NCBI GenBank assembly: GCA_003216975.1
Contig: QCHY01000003.1
Location: 96,908-160,907, forward strand
Reading direction: 5' to 3'
DNA length: 64,000 nt
From: Prochlorococcus sp. AG-402-I20
Lineage (GTDB): Bacteria > Cyanobacteriota > Cyanobacteriia > PCC-6307 > Cyanobiaceae
Part shown: in pieces, positions 32,142 to 41,661 of the stretch
Layout of the letters: each line of letters begins with the position of its first letter
Numbering within the stretch: position 1 is the first letter of the stretch
Program-made: the position numbers and the translations under genes
Notes under the pieces: model-generated
The model's database searches: none
What the model saw: only the letters and a program-made list of their open reading frames with translations
What the model was told of the DNA's origin: nothing

Positions 32142-33542
32142 GTGAAAGAAAATTCTTCAATATCACAACAAGAATATTTAGATTCAGCTAACTCCTTATC
32201 AAGTGCTGCATCTAAGTCTTTAAAAGATTTGCTTCATAGTCTTTCTCAAGAACAAATTATCAACCAAGATTTGTTGCTTTCATTAAGCTTTTCTTTGCGA
32301 AGTTTTACTAATTTAAAGCGTTTTCTTGAACTTATTCCACTTCTCGTAACTCAATTATTAGGTGTTAAAGGCTCTTTATTAATCCCTTTTCAAGATAATG
32401 GAAGTCTTTGGCGTGAACAATTACAAATGGTTCCTACTGATGAAGATCATGAACTTTTTAGAAAATTATTTCTTTTAGAGGAGGGCAAGAAAATCGGTTT
32501 TGGAATGAAGGAAAAAAATATATTAATGTTAGATCATTTGGTTCAAAGACATTTTGAGTCTTCTAATGTAATTGCTACCTCAATAGTTTCTCGAGGAAGG
32601 CAACGAGGTCGATTGTATGCTTTTGACAAGAAAGAAATTGTTTTTGGTAGTAATATTCATCGAAAGCATATTCAAATAGTTGCTGATCTAACTGGAGTAG
32701 CAATAGAAAATGATGTCATATTTCAGGTAATTCGGAATCATGAAAAAGTTGATAGACAAATAAGTATTGGCGCTGAAATTCAATCACAATTATTACCTGA
32801 TCAATGCCCAATAATTGACGGTGTTGAATTAGCTGCTTGTTGTAGGCCTGCTTTTCAAGTAGGGGGTGATTATTACGATTTTATGCCTACACGTCCAGAT
32901 TTGACTGAAAGGGCAAAATCAAGTGGTCGCTGGGCTTTTGTGATTGGTGATGTTATGGGTAAAGGTGTTCCTGCTGGATTGTTGATGACTATGTTGCGAG
33001 GAATGCTAAGAGCAGAAGTTTTAACAGGTTTACCCCCTGATTCTATTTTGCATGACTTAAATCAATTAGCTCTCGAAGACTTGACTCAGTCTCATAGGTT
33101 TGTAACTTTGTTTTATTCTGACTATGATCCGCAATCAAGAAAATTACGTTTTGCTAATGCAGCTCATAATCCTCCTTTGCTATGGAGTGCAAAGTCAAGA
33201 TCAATAAATAGATTAGATGCTCCTGGTTTATTGATAGGTCTTCAACCTGAGGCTGAATATGGATGTGGAGAAATATTTCTTCAGCCTGGGGATGTTCTTC
33301 TTTACTATACAGATGGTGTTACCGAAGCACCTGGTATATCAGGAGAACGATTTGACGAAAATCGTTTGATAAGTTTTTTAGATAAATTCGCTAGAGAGGG
33401 TTTAGGCGCGAAACAAATATTACATAAACTTTTTGAGAGATTAGATGGTTTTGTTGGTGTGAGTGATCATCATCTTGAAGATGATGCTTCAATGGTGGTT
33501 TTAAAAGTTAATCAAGAATTAACTCTTCCTGCATTAACTTAG
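32142..33542 (+). CDS. PP2C/SpoIIE-type phosphatase (RsbU-like)
   Basis: A 466-aa protein with a GTG start preceded by a TTGGAGAA ribosome-binding site. A GAF-like sensor region (about 50-200) precedes the phosphatase domain. That domain has AFQVGGDYYDFM, GDVMGKGVPAGLLMTMLRG, ANAAHNPPLLW, YYTDGVTEAPG and DDASMVVLKV, the metal-binding aspartates of the SpoIIE/RsbU family. Such enzymes dephosphorylate anti-sigma antagonists or similar partners. The partner is not in this window. Confidence 0.9.
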   Translation: MKENSSISQQEYLDSANSLSSAASKSLKDLLHSLSQEQIINQDLLLSLSFSLRSFTNLKRFLELIPLLVTQLLGVKGSLLIPFQDNGSLWREQLQMVPTDEDHELFRKLFLLEEGKKIGFGMKEKNILMLDHLVQRHFESSNVIATSIVSRGRQRGRLYAFDKKEIVFGSNIHRKHIQIVADLTGVAIENDVIFQVIRNHEKVDRQISIGAEIQSQLLPDQCPIIDGVELAACCRPAFQVGGDYYDFMPTRPDLTERAKSSGRWAFVIGDVMGKGVPAGLLMTMLRGMLRAEVLTGLPPDSILHDLNQLALEDLTQSHRFVTLFYSDYDPQSRKLRFANAAHNPPLLWSAKSRSINRLDAPGLLIGLQPEAEYGCGEIFLQPGDVLLYYTDGVTEAPGISGERFDENRLISFLDKFAREGLGAKQILHKLFERLDGFVGVSDHHLEDDASMVVLKVNQELTLPALT

Positions 33543-33590
33543 TAAAATGCCTGACAATTGTTAAGACTCTTGCTTTATTTATATTAGTAA

Positions 33591-34982
33591 ATGGAAAATG
33601 CATTGAGCAAAACCTGGAGCGATAGATTTGATAAAGGACTTAATCCTTTTATAGAAAAATTTAATGCCTCTATTGAGTTTGATATTTGTTTATTAGAAGA
33701 AGATTTGGATGGATCAATTGCCCATGCACGTATGCTTGGAATTCAAGGAGTTATTACTAAAGAAGAGGCTATTAAATTAGAAAATGGTCTTCAACAGATT
33801 AGGAAAGAGGCTTCTGATGGATTGTTTCAACCTGTTATTTCAGATGAAGATGTACATTTTGCAGTAGAAAAAAAATTAATAGATTTAATAGGTCCTGTAG
33901 GAAAAAAACTTCATTCTGGTCGTAGTCGCAATGATCAGGTTGGAACAGATATGAGATTGTGGCTTAGAAAGCGTATTGATGAAATTGATTTGGATTTAGA
34001 ACGTCTTCAGAAATCTCTGTTTTTATTAGCAGAACAAAATCTTCATACGTTGATTCCTGGTTATACGCATTTACAAAGAGCACAACCTTTGTCTTTAGCT
34101 CATCATTTATTGGCATATGTTGAGATGGCACAAAGAGATAGAAATAGATTAAAAGATGTTAGAAAAAGAGTAAACATTTCACCACTAGGTGCAGCTGCTC
34201 TAGCAGGGACTTCTATTTCTATAAATAGAAATATTACTTCTTCAGAATTACATTTTCAAGACATTTATTCTAACAGCTTAGATGCTGTAAGTGATCGAGA
34301 TTTTGTTGTAGAATTTTTAGGAGCCTCAGCGTTAATTATGGCTCATTTAAGTAGATTATCTGAAGAAGTTATTTTGTGGGCATCTGAAGAATTTGCATTT
34401 ATTCAATTAACAGATCGATGTGCCACTGGAAGTAGTCTTATGCCTCAAAAAAAGAATCCTGATGTTCCAGAATTAGTTAGAGGTAAGTCAGGGAGAGTAT
34501 TTGGACATTTACAAGCTATGCTTACCATGATCAAAGGATTACCTTTGGCATACAACAAAGATTTTCAAGAGGATAAAGAAGCAATCTTCGATACTGTGAA
34601 AACAGTTCAGAATTCGTTAATTGCTATGTCAATATTGTTTGAAGAAGGTTTAATTTTTAGAAAAGAAAGATTGAATCATGCTGTTTCATCGGATTTTTCA
34701 AATGCTACTGATGTAGCCGATTATTTAGTGGGTAAGGACATACCATTTCGAGAGGCGTATCAATTAGTTGGAAAGATTGTGAAAACCTCTTTGCAAGAGG
34801 GAATTTTATTAAAAGATATCCCGTTGGAAAGATGGAAAACATTTCATAAATTATTTGAAAAAGATATTTTTGAAAAGCTTTTGCCTTCTAGTGTGGTTGA
34901 GTCGCGCTTGAGTGCTGGTGGAACTGGATTTGAGAGAGTTCAAGAACAACTTATTTTGTGGCGTGAAAAATTATTTAAGTAA
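33591..34982 (+). CDS. argH: Argininosuccinate lyase
   Basis: Splits argininosuccinate into arginine and fumarate, the last step of arginine synthesis. The family signature [17 protein letters not shown] and the catalytic-region [10 protein letters not shown] and [15 protein letters not shown] are intact. Its 463-aa length is normal. It complements argG about 28 kb away on the other side of the putative origin. Confidence 0.96.
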   Translation: MENALSKTWSDRFDKGLNPFIEKFNASIEFDICLLEEDLDGSIAHARMLGIQGVITKEEAIKLENGLQQIRKEASDGLFQPVISDEDVHFAVEKKLIDLIGPVGKKLHSGRSRNDQVGTDMRLWLRKRIDEIDLDLERLQKSLFLLAEQNLHTLIPGYTHLQRAQPLSLAHHLLAYVEMAQRDRNRLKDVRKRVNISPLGAAALAGTSISINRNITSSELHFQDIYSNSLDAVSDRDFVVEFLGASALIMAHLSRLSEEVILWASEEFAFIQLTDRCATGSSLMPQKKNPDVPELVRGKSGRVFGHLQAMLTMIKGLPLAYNKDFQEDKEAIFDTVKTVQNSLIAMSILFEEGLIFRKERLNHAVSSDFSNATDVADYLVGKDIPFREAYQLVGKIVKTSLQEGILLKDIPLERWKTFHKLFEKDIFEKLLPSSVVESRLSAGGTGFERVQEQLILWREKLFK

Positions 34983-35033
34983 AAAAATTGTTTTAAATCT
35001 ATTTGAGGGCTTTCGGTATTAAAGTGTTTAACG

Positions 35034-35060
35034 ATAACTCATTTTAGAGTTATTAATTTT
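35034..35060 (+). terminator. Small hairpin between argH and RRM gene
   Basis: ATAACTC (35034-35040) and GAGTTAT (35047-35053) pair perfectly around a 6-base loop, followed by TAATTTTG. It could be a weak argH terminator or part of the leader of the RNA-binding protein gene. The stem is short and AT-rich, so support is modest. Confidence 0.3.
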
Positions 35061-35109
35061 GGCTTTTCATAGCCTATTAGTTACATTTTATTTTCAGTCC
35101 AATTTTCAA

Positions 35110-35628
35110 GTGAGTATTTTTGTCGGCAACTTACCCTTCCGCGCTGAGCAGGAAGATGTCATTGAATTGTTTTCTCCTTTTGGGGAGGTAGCAAATTGTT
35201 CTTTACCTTTAGAACGAGATACAGGACGCAAAAGAGGTTTTGCTTTTGTTGAGATGGCTGATGAAGCAGTTGAAGCTTCAGCAATTGAATCTCTACAAGG
35301 CGCTGAGCTTATGGGACGTCCTTTGAGAATCAACAAAGCTGAACCTAGAGGCAGTGCGCCCAGAAGAGGCGGTGGCGGTTACGGCGGTGGCGGCCAAGGT
35401 GGCGGCTATGGCGGTGGCGGTTACGGCGGTGGCGGCCAAGGTGGCGGCTATGGTGATCAATCAGCTCAAGACAGGCCTTCTGGAGCTAAAGGTTGGGAAG
35501 ATCGTAGTCATGGCAATGCTTCTCAAGATGCAAATGGCTTTGATCAAGGACGTAGTAGAAGAAGAAGAGGTGCTTCACCTGAAGGAGGAGATGAATCTAC
35601 TGCAGATTATGGTGGAGCAGAATCTTAG
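35110..35628 (+). CDS. RRM-type RNA-binding protein with Gly-rich tail
   Basis: One RNA-recognition motif (about 1-80). RNP2 is IFVGNLP and RNP1 is KRGFAFVEM; the alpha/beta pattern ends GRPLRINKAEPRG. A Gly/Tyr/Gln-rich tail follows, then an Arg/Ser-rich end SRRRRG. I start at the GTG at 35110 (SIFVGNLP), because the 17 residues upstream in the track are hydrophobic and precede the RRM. Cyanobacterial Rbp proteins of this type respond to cold and affect mRNA handling and localisation. The tail contains a perfect 42-bp tandem duplication. Confidence 0.9.
   Translation: MSIFVGNLPFRAEQEDVIELFSPFGEVANCSLPLERDTGRKRGFAFVEMADEAVEASAIESLQGAELMGRPLRINKAEPRGSAPRRGGGGYGGGGQGGGYGGGGYGGGGQGGGYGDQSAQDRPSGAKGWEDRSHGNASQDANGFDQGRSRRRRGASPEGGDESTADYGGAES
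35368..35451 (+). repeat. Two perfect 42-bp tandem units in the RRM gene
   Basis: Bases 35368-35409 and 35410-35451 are identical over 42 bp and encode the same 14 residues, GGGGYGGGGQGGGY. The unit is strongly G-rich in an otherwise AT-rich gene. Perfect nucleotide identity, including third positions, indicates a recent duplication or ongoing homogenisation of the low-complexity tail. Confidence 0.95.
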
Positions 35629-35646
35629 AGATTTTGTTTCTTGTTT

Positions 35647-36654
35647 TTATTGCCCAGCATCTTCAAGTTGTTGGGCAATTTTTTTTAAAATGGAAATGTC
35701 AGCTTTCTGATTTTGACTTTTTTCACTTAATTCTTGTCTCAAAATTTTTGCTTTAGGAATATTTTCTATTAGATTTAAAATGTGTTTAGAAATTTGCCAA
35801 AGACGTCCGTTATTTTCTATATGTTTTTGAGCAAAAGGAATCATTTTTTTAATTATTTTTGATCTAGAGAGATATTCTTCTTTTTCTCCATAAATTATAG
35901 AATCTATTTTTGTCCAAATAAATGGATGTGAGTACGCAGCTCTGCCTACCATTGCCCCATCAAATACTTTGAGAGTTGTAATACAATCATCTAAGGTATT
36001 TATTCCACCGTTAAGTTCGATAATTAATTCAGGTCTGTTGCGTTTTAATTTTTCAACTCTTTCATATTGAAGTGGTGGAATTGTTCGATTTTCTTTTGGA
36101 TTTAATCCATTTAGCCAAGCTTTTCTTGCATGAATTATAAATCTGTCTGCTCCTGCAATTGAACAATTATCAACAAATTGCATAAGGTAATCATCACTAT
36201 CAAGATTATCAATACCAAGTCTATGTTTAACTGTTATTGGGATATTGCATGATTTTTTCATTTTCTCAATACAACTTGCCACTATCATTGGTTTACCCAT
36301 TAGACATGCTCCAAAGTTGCCAGACTTTACTTTTGGACTTGGGCAGCCAATATTTAAATTAATTTCGTCATAGCCCCAATCTTCAGCCATTTGAGCTGCT
36401 TCAGCTAAAAGTTTCGAATTGTCTCCTCCTAGTTGTAAGGAAATAGGATGCTCAATCTCATCAAAATCTAATAATTTATTCCTGTTTTTGCTGTAATGCA
36501 GTGCTTGTGCAACAACCATTTCTGTGTATAGAAGCGATTTCTTTGTGATTTGGCGCATAAGGACACGAAAATGCCTATCTGTGCAATCCATCATTGGAGC
36601 AATGCTTAACCTGTAGTTAGCTATTTCATTTGTTTTTAAAGAATTGGAAATCAT
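35647..36654 (-). CDS. dusA: tRNA-dihydrouridine synthase (DusA-like)
   Basis: FMN enzyme that reduces uridines in tRNA D-loops. The opening SIAPMMDCTDRHFR, QLGGDNSKLLAEAA, the catalytic-cysteine region NLNIGCPSPKVKSGNFGACLM, TVKHRLGIDN and RKAWLNGLNPKENRTIPPL fit the DusA subgroup. Its 335-aa length is normal. Its 3' end contains the terminator of the convergent RRM gene. Confidence 0.93.
   Translation of the reverse strand: MISNSLKTNEIANYRLSIAPMMDCTDRHFRVLMRQITKKSLLYTEMVVAQALHYSKNRNKLLDFDEIEHPISLQLGGDNSKLLAEAAQMAEDWGYDEINLNIGCPSPKVKSGNFGACLMGKPMIVASCIEKMKKSCNIPITVKHRLGIDNLDSDDYLMQFVDNCSIAGADRFIIHARKAWLNGLNPKENRTIPPLQYERVEKLKRNRPELIIELNGGINTLDDCITTLKVFDGAMVGRAAYSHPFIWTKIDSIIYGEKEEYLSRSKIIKKMIPFAQKHIENNGRLWQISKHILNLIENIPKAKILRQELSEKSQNQKADISILKKIAQQLEDAGQ
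35649..35687 (+). terminator. Rho-independent terminator of RRM gene, inside dus 3' end
   Basis: ATTGCCCA (35649-35656) pairs with TGGGCAAT (35672-35679), followed directly by a run of seven or more T. It lies 21 bp after the RRM stop. It overlaps the last codons of the convergent dus gene, so those codons double as a terminator stem. Confidence 0.8.
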
Positions 36655-36724
36655 TTTTATGAATTAATTTTTTCAACTTTTAGGGAGGAAATTTTATTAA
36701 GATTCATCGAGTTGAGAAATTTCT

Positions 36725-37210
36725 TTGAAGCGTAGATTTTTTATGCTTGGACTCTTGAATACTCTTTTTGGTTTTACTATCAAACCAAAAAGTTCTTTTG
36801 CTGCACCTAAACCTATGGAAAACTATAAAACTTTAACGGATAAAGAATGGGAAAATCGTTTAGCCAAAGACGCTTTTTACGTTTTACGTAAGGAAGGAAC
36901 AGAGAGACCGTTTTCAAGCCAATTGAATAATGAAAAAAGGAAAGGAGTTTTTCATTGTGCAGGATGCGGGCTTGCTTTATTTTCTTCAAAAACAAAGTTT
37001 GACAGTGGAACAGGCTGGCCAAGTTTTTTCGATCATTTACCTGATGCCATTGAGACAAAAACAGACTTCAAATTAATTGTCCCTAGAACTGAATATCATT
37101 GTCGACGATGTGGTGGGCATCAAGGGCATGTTTTTAATGATGGTCCAAGGCCAACTGGTAAAAGATATTGCAACAATGGTGTAGCTCTTGCGTTTGAAGT
37201 TGATTCGTAA
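36725..37210 (+). CDS. msrB: Peptide methionine-R-sulfoxide reductase, probably exported
   Basis: Repairs methionine-R-sulfoxide. The zinc sites CAGCG and CRRCGG, the GTGWPSF motif and the catalytic RYCNNGVAL are present. From the TTG at 36725 the protein begins MKRRFFMLGLLNTLFGF, then Ala-rich SSFAAPK: a twin-arginine-like signal with a cleavage-like site, suggesting export to the lumen or periplasm. The alternative ATG at 36743 would remove the arginines. It diverges from dus. Confidence 0.88.
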   Translation: MKRRFFMLGLLNTLFGFTIKPKSSFAAPKPMENYKTLTDKEWENRLAKDAFYVLRKEGTERPFSSQLNNEKRKGVFHCAGCGLALFSSKTKFDSGTGWPSFFDHLPDAIETKTDFKLIVPRTEYHCRRCGGHQGHVFNDGPRPTGKRYCNNGVALAFEVDS

Positions 37211-37300
37211 ATAATTTTTTTTGTTTAATAGGTGTGGGCTTCCGTAGCTTGTACAAAAAACCCTTTCCAATCAACATGTATTAATAGCTGACCGAATTAT

Positions 37301-38080
37301 ATGAATTCAGACGTTTCCTCCTCAGAACATGAATTATTTCAAGATGGTTCATCACAAGATGATTCTAATGAAAATTCTGTAAGTTCACATACAAGTAATG
37401 AATCACTCGAACAAGTTGAGCTTTCTGATAATCCTGAAGTTGAGTCTAAATTGAAAAATGATTCAGTAGATCCAGAAAACGATCAATCTTCAACTAGCTC
37501 TGATTCAAATATTAAAAGTCCAGATACTGAAGCAAGATTACAGCAATTAGAAAAAGAGCATGAAACTTTAAACGGCCAATACATGAGAATAGCTGCTGAC
37601 TTTGACAACTTCCGAAAGCGTCAGACGCGTGATCAAGATGATCTAAAAATTCAACTTACTTGCACTACGCTTAGTGAAATACTTCCTGTTGTAGATAATT
37701 TTGAAAGAGCAAGACGGCAATTAAACCCAGAGGGCGAAGAAGCTCAAGCATTACATCGAAGTTACCAAGGACTTTATAAGCAATTAGTTGAAGTTCTTAA
37801 GCAACTAGGTGTAGCTCCAATGCGTGTCGTTGATCAAACTTTTGATCCTTCTTTGCATGAAGCTGTCATGAGAGAGCCCAGTGATGAAAAGGCTGAGGAT
37901 ATTGTGATTGAAGAATTACAAAGGGGCTATCACTTGAATGGTCGTGTTTTAAGGCATGCTTTGGTTAAAGTTTCTATGGGACCAGGACCGAAAGTAGCTA
38001 GTGCAGCGATTCCTGATCAGAGTGCTGCTAATGAACAACAAAGTCAATCTTCAGAAGACTTAACTAAAGATGAGAATTAA
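37301..38080 (+). CDS. grpE: Nucleotide exchange factor GrpE
   Basis: Exchanges ADP on DnaK. The first 80 residues are acidic, Ser/Asn-rich and probably disordered. A coiled coil ([19 protein letters not shown]) and the GrpE core follow, with [37 protein letters not shown] and [17 protein letters not shown]. At 259 aa it is longer than E. coli GrpE because of the N-terminus. dnaJ follows after 44 bp on the same strand. Confidence 0.95.
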   Translation: MNSDVSSSEHELFQDGSSQDDSNENSVSSHTSNESLEQVELSDNPEVESKLKNDSVDPENDQSSTSSDSNIKSPDTEARLQQLEKEHETLNGQYMRIAADFDNFRKRQTRDQDDLKIQLTCTTLSEILPVVDNFERARRQLNPEGEEAQALHRSYQGLYKQLVEVLKQLGVAPMRVVDQTFDPSLHEAVMREPSDEKAEDIVIEELQRGYHLNGRVLRHALVKVSMGPGPKVASAAIPDQSAANEQQSQSSEDLTKDEN

Positions 38081-38124
38081 CTACATGATGATCGAAACGG
38101 AATTGAATTTGTTTAAATGAACTA

Positions 38125-39255
38125 ATGGCTGATTTTTACGATCTATTGGGTGTCAGCAGAGATGCTGATGCTGACACTTTAAAAAGAGCTTATAGACAGC
38201 AAGCTCGGAAATATCACCCTGACGTGAATAAAGAAGCAGGAGCAGAGGATAAGTTCAAAGAAATAGGTAAAGCATATGAAGTGTTAAGCGATTCTCAAAA
38301 GAGAGCTCGTTACGATCAATTTGGAGAAGCTGGAATAGGTGGGGCTGCTGGGATGCCGGATATGGGAGATATGGGCGGCTTTGCAGATTTGTTCGAGACC
38401 TTTTTTAATGGCTTTGGTGGTTCTGGTTCTCCAGGAGGTTCTCGCCCTCAAAGACGTGGACCTCAACAGGGAGACGATTTACGTTACGACCTAACGATTG
38501 ATTTTGACAAAGCTATTTTTGGACAAGAAAAAGAGATCACGGTACCTCATTTAGAAACTTGTGATGTTTGTAGAGGGACTGGGGCTAAGAAAGGCACTGG
38601 TCCTGTTACTTGTCCTACATGTAGTGGTGCAGGTCAAGTAAGAAGAGCTACTCGTACTCCTTTTGGAAGTTTTACCCAAGTCGCTGAATGTCCAACTTGT
38701 GGAGGTTCTGGACAAGTGATTAAAGATCCTTGTAATGCTTGTGGAGGAAAAGGGGTTAAACAAGTAAGAAAAAAATTAAAAATTAATATTCCTGCTGGAG
38801 TTGATAGCGGAACACGATTAAGAGTTTCAGGAGAGGGTAATGCTGGATTAAAGGGTGGTCCATCTGGAGATCTATATGTCTTCTTAAAAGTTAAAAATAA
38901 TCCTAATTTAAAGAGAGATGGATTGACAATTTTATCTGAGGTTAATATTAGTTACCTGCAGGCAATTTTAGGAGATACTATTGAAATAGATACTGTAGAT
39001 GGCCCTACTAAGTTAAAAATTCCAGTAGGAACACAACCTAACTCTATTTTGAGTTTAGAAAATAAAGGAGTGCCAAAATTAGGCAATCCTGTTGCTAGAG
39101 GTAATCATCAAGTCTCAGTAAAGATTAAATTGCCTACAAAATTATCAGATTCTGAAAGAAATTTATTAGAAGAATTAGCTGGACATTATTCTGCACGTGG
39201 CCCTCAACATCATTATCATAAAAGTGGTTTATTTAGTAAGTTATTTGGTAAATAA
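38125..39255 (+). CDS. dnaJ: Chaperone DnaJ
   Basis: Type I Hsp40 that delivers clients to DnaK. The J domain has the HPD triad (YHPDVNK). A Gly/Phe-rich linker follows ([17 protein letters not shown]), then four zinc CxxCxGxG repeats ([32 protein letters not shown]), then the C-terminal substrate domain. At 376 aa it is a complete type I protein. It sits directly downstream of grpE and 3 bp before a TusA-like gene. Confidence 0.96.
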   Translation: MADFYDLLGVSRDADADTLKRAYRQQARKYHPDVNKEAGAEDKFKEIGKAYEVLSDSQKRARYDQFGEAGIGGAAGMPDMGDMGGFADLFETFFNGFGGSGSPGGSRPQRRGPQQGDDLRYDLTIDFDKAIFGQEKEITVPHLETCDVCRGTGAKKGTGPVTCPTCSGAGQVRRATRTPFGSFTQVAECPTCGGSGQVIKDPCNACGGKGVKQVRKKLKINIPAGVDSGTRLRVSGEGNAGLKGGPSGDLYVFLKVKNNPNLKRDGLTILSEVNISYLQAILGDTIEIDTVDGPTKLKIPVGTQPNSILSLENKGVPKLGNPVARGNHQVSVKIKLPTKLSDSERNLLEELAGHYSARGPQHHYHKSGLFSKLFGK

Positions 39256-39258
39256 ATA

Positions 39259-39498
39259 GTGGATAAAAATATCTTTATTGATCATTATTTAGATTTGCGT
39301 GGCTTTGCTTGTCCAGTAAATTTTGTTAAATGCTGTTTGGTTTTGGAAAACTTATCTTCAAACCAAGTTTTAAAAGTAGATCTTGATATAGGTGAAGCAG
39401 AGACTAGTGTCATCGATGGTTTACAAGAGAAGGGTTATAAAGTAAAAATATTGAATAAAGATTCTAAAGAAGTAACTTTGATAATATCGAGTGAATAA
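39259..39498 (+). CDS. TusA/SirA-like small protein with CPxN motif
   Basis: A 79-aa protein with a GTG start and the TusA fold pattern: LDLRGFACPVNFVKCCLVLENL, then LKVDLDIGEAETSVIDGL and a final strand. TusA proteins relay sulfur on the cysteine of a CPxP motif. Here the motif reads CPVN, so the second proline is missing while the cysteine is kept. It lies between dnaJ and rsgA, with its stop inside the rsgA start (GTGAATAA), so the genes are coupled. Confidence 0.82.
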   Translation: MDKNIFIDHYLDLRGFACPVNFVKCCLVLENLSSNQVLKVDLDIGEAETSVIDGLQEKGYKVKILNKDSKEVTLIISSE

Positions 39499-40429
39499 TA
39501 ACAAATCTAATAAATTAAAAGGTATTGTTGTTGCACTTAAGGCAAATTTTTTAATTGTAGAGATTGATTATCAAGATTTAAAAGATGAATCATTGGAACA
39601 ATTTTCTGAAAAAATAAGATTCCTTTGTACACGAAGAAGTAAGTTAGATTATCAAGGTTTATTTATAGATGTAGGTGATATAGTTTGCATTGAGTCTATA
39701 GATTTTAAAAATAAAAAAGCTGTAATTTCACAAGTGGAGCCGAGAAAAACTTTTTTAAAGCGACCAGCGGTGGCAAACGTTACATTAGTTTCTATTTGTA
39801 TCTCAGTTGATGAGCCGTTATTTGATATGGAGCAAACAAGCCGTTTTTTATTAACCGCTGAATGTGCAAATATAAAGCCTTTGATAATTTTAACCAAAAT
39901 AGATTTAATTACAAAGAATGATTTGGTTTTATATATCAATAAATTAAAATCTTGGGGTTATGATTGTATACCAGTATCTATACATAATTCTCAGGGTATT
40001 GATTCATTAATAGAACGATTTCGAAAAACAAAATTAACTGTACTTGCTGGTCCTTCGGGCGTAGGAAAGACAAGTTTAATTAATCATTTAATCCCTACCG
40101 TTTCATTACCGACTTCATCTGTTTCAAAAAAATTAAAGAGAGGTACACACACGACTAGGCATGTGGAACTTTTTGCAATTGGAAAAGGATCACTTCTTGC
40201 TGATACGCCTGGGTTTAATCGTCCAGAAATAATATGCGAGCCATCTCGTTTTGCTTCTTTGTTTCCTGAGTTTCGAACTCAGTTAAGTAAGTCAAAATGC
40301 AAGTTCCGAAATTGTTTGCATAGAGATGAGCCTGGTTGTGTAATAAATAAAGATCTTGAAAGATATCCTTTTTATCGTGAGAACCTTGAGGAAATGATTA
40401 ATTCTCCTCTCCCATACCAGGCAGGTTAA
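39491..40429 (+). CDS. rsgA: Ribosome small-subunit GTPase RsgA
   Basis: Circularly permuted GTPase that helps mature the 30S subunit. An N-terminal OB-like domain is followed by TKID (G4), then [14 protein letters not shown] (G1) and DTPGFNRPE (G3), the permuted order typical of RsgA. A C-terminal zinc knuckle [12 protein letters not shown] ends the protein. It has a GTG start within the TusA-like stop. Its 3' end overlaps the convergent YbaB-family gene by 32 bp. Confidence 0.94.
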   Translation: MNNNKSNKLKGIVVALKANFLIVEIDYQDLKDESLEQFSEKIRFLCTRRSKLDYQGLFIDVGDIVCIESIDFKNKKAVISQVEPRKTFLKRPAVANVTLVSICISVDEPLFDMEQTSRFLLTAECANIKPLIILTKIDLITKNDLVLYINKLKSWGYDCIPVSIHNSQGIDSLIERFRKTKLTVLAGPSGVGKTSLINHLIPTVSLPTSSVSKKLKRGTHTTRHVELFAIGKGSLLADTPGFNRPEIICEPSRFASLFPEFRTQLSKSKCKFRNCLHRDEPGCVINKDLERYPFYRENLEEMINSPLPYQAG

Positions 40430-40745
40430 GCTTGAATCCACCGGTTAAATCTTCCATTCGTTCTTTCATCGTCGAAGTTGAAACTTCATGAGCAGATGTC
40501 ATAGCATCTAGTATGGCGTCTTCGATTACTGCTTTTTCTTCAGAAAGAAGAGATGGATCAATATCTACTCGTAAAGGTTTTTGATTGCCTGACATCCATA
40601 CTTTTGCCCTATTGTCATTATTTGATCCCTCTATTTCCATCACCTCAAGCTCTTCTTGCAGTTTTTGAGCATTCTGTTGAATTTGTTGTGCTTTTTTAAA
40701 AGCTTCAGTGAGTTGTCCAAAATTTGGTAGTCCGAATCCAGCCAT
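40398..40745 (-). CDS. YbaB/EbfC nucleoid-associated protein
   Basis: A 115-aa dimeric DNA-binding protein. It opens [40 protein letters not shown] and has [22 protein letters not shown] near the end, the family pattern. Members coat DNA non-specifically or at preferred sites. It is the last gene of a minus-strand run behind murC-murB, and its stop region overlaps rsgA by 32 bp tail to tail. Confidence 0.92.
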   Translation of the reverse strand: MAGFGLPNFGQLTEAFKKAQQIQQNAQKLQEELEVMEIEGSNNDNRAKVWMSGNQKPLRVDIDPSLLSEEKAVIEDAILDAMTSAHEVSTSTMKERMEDLTGGFKLNLPGMGEEN

Positions 40746-40782
40746 AAGAATGTCCTATTGTTTTTGATTTTAGGGTTTAAAT

Positions 40783-41658
40783 TTAAAAGCCACATTGTTT
40801 GACTTCTGTTTCTAACAAGATTCCATAAGAATTAAAAACTCTTTTTTGAATATATTTAATTAATTCTCTGACGTCACAAGAGGAAGCTTTGTTTGCGTTA
40901 ATTATAAAATTTGAGTGCATTTTGGATATTTCCGCTCCACCAAAGCGCAATCCTTTTAAACCAAGTTCTTCAATTAATTTTGCAGCTTTCAACGGTTCTG
41001 GATTACGAAAAACACTGCCGCAGGTTTGGGCTTGATAAGGTTGAGTTTTTAATCGATGATGAAGGTTTTCATTTGTTACCAGTCGAATTTTTTCTGCATG
41101 ACCTGATACCAGCTTGAGTCGAGCAGATAAGACAATCAATTTCTCATTTTGAAGCAGACTGTATCGATATCCAAAATTGAGATCTTTTCCTTTGATCGTT
41201 TTGTATTCACCTGTTAAAGATAGCGTTTTAATACTTTCTAGATAGCTAGATATGCAATGTTCTTGTGCTCCTGCATTCATAACTACTGCTCCGCCAATTG
41301 TTCCTGGTATTCCTACAGCCCATTCGAGTCCATGAAGTCCATTTGCAGCTGCTTTTCTTGACAAAGTTGGAAGCATTTCACCGCTTAGGACTTCGATAAT
41401 TCCACTATTTTTATCAATTTGAATTCCTTTGAAATTACGCATACATAGGCTTAAACCTTTAATTCCTTTGTCATTTATTAAAAGATTTGATCCAGCACCA
41501 AGAATATTGCAGGGAATTTTTTTCTTATTTATCCAATTAATTAAATATTTAATTTCTTCAATATTTTTTGGTTGAGCAATCCATTCTGCAGGACCACCTA
41601 TTCTCCAAGTGGTGAAATTTGATAAGGAAATATTTTTTTCTAATTGAATGGTATTCAT
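40783..41658 (-). CDS. murB: UDP-N-acetylenolpyruvoylglucosamine reductase
   Basis: FAD enzyme making UDP-MurNAc for peptidoglycan. FAD-binding motifs ILGAGSNLLINDKG and VGIPGTIGGAVVMNAGA, the YRYS element and the catalytic-serine region CGSVFRNPEPLKAAKLIEELGLKG are present. It is 291 aa and starts 4 bp after the murC stop, forming a cell-wall operon whose next pathway partner mraY lies at 6.6 kb. Confidence 0.95.
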   Translation of the reverse strand: MNTIQLEKNISLSNFTTWRIGGPAEWIAQPKNIEEIKYLINWINKKKIPCNILGAGSNLLINDKGIKGLSLCMRNFKGIQIDKNSGIIEVLSGEMLPTLSRKAAANGLHGLEWAVGIPGTIGGAVVMNAGAQEHCISSYLESIKTLSLTGEYKTIKGKDLNFGYRYSLLQNEKLIVLSARLKLVSGHAEKIRLVTNENLHHRLKTQPYQAQTCGSVFRNPEPLKAAKLIEELGLKGLRFGGAEISKMHSNFIINANKASSCDVRELIKYIQKRVFNSYGILLETEVKQCGF

Positions 41659-41661
41659 TTA

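Noticed and set aside
35354-35710. 118-aa Ala/Val-rich plus ORF overlapping the RRM gene
   Set aside because: Frame-shifted reading of the Gly-rich repeat (AVAVTAVAAKVAAM); a repeat artefact, not a protein.
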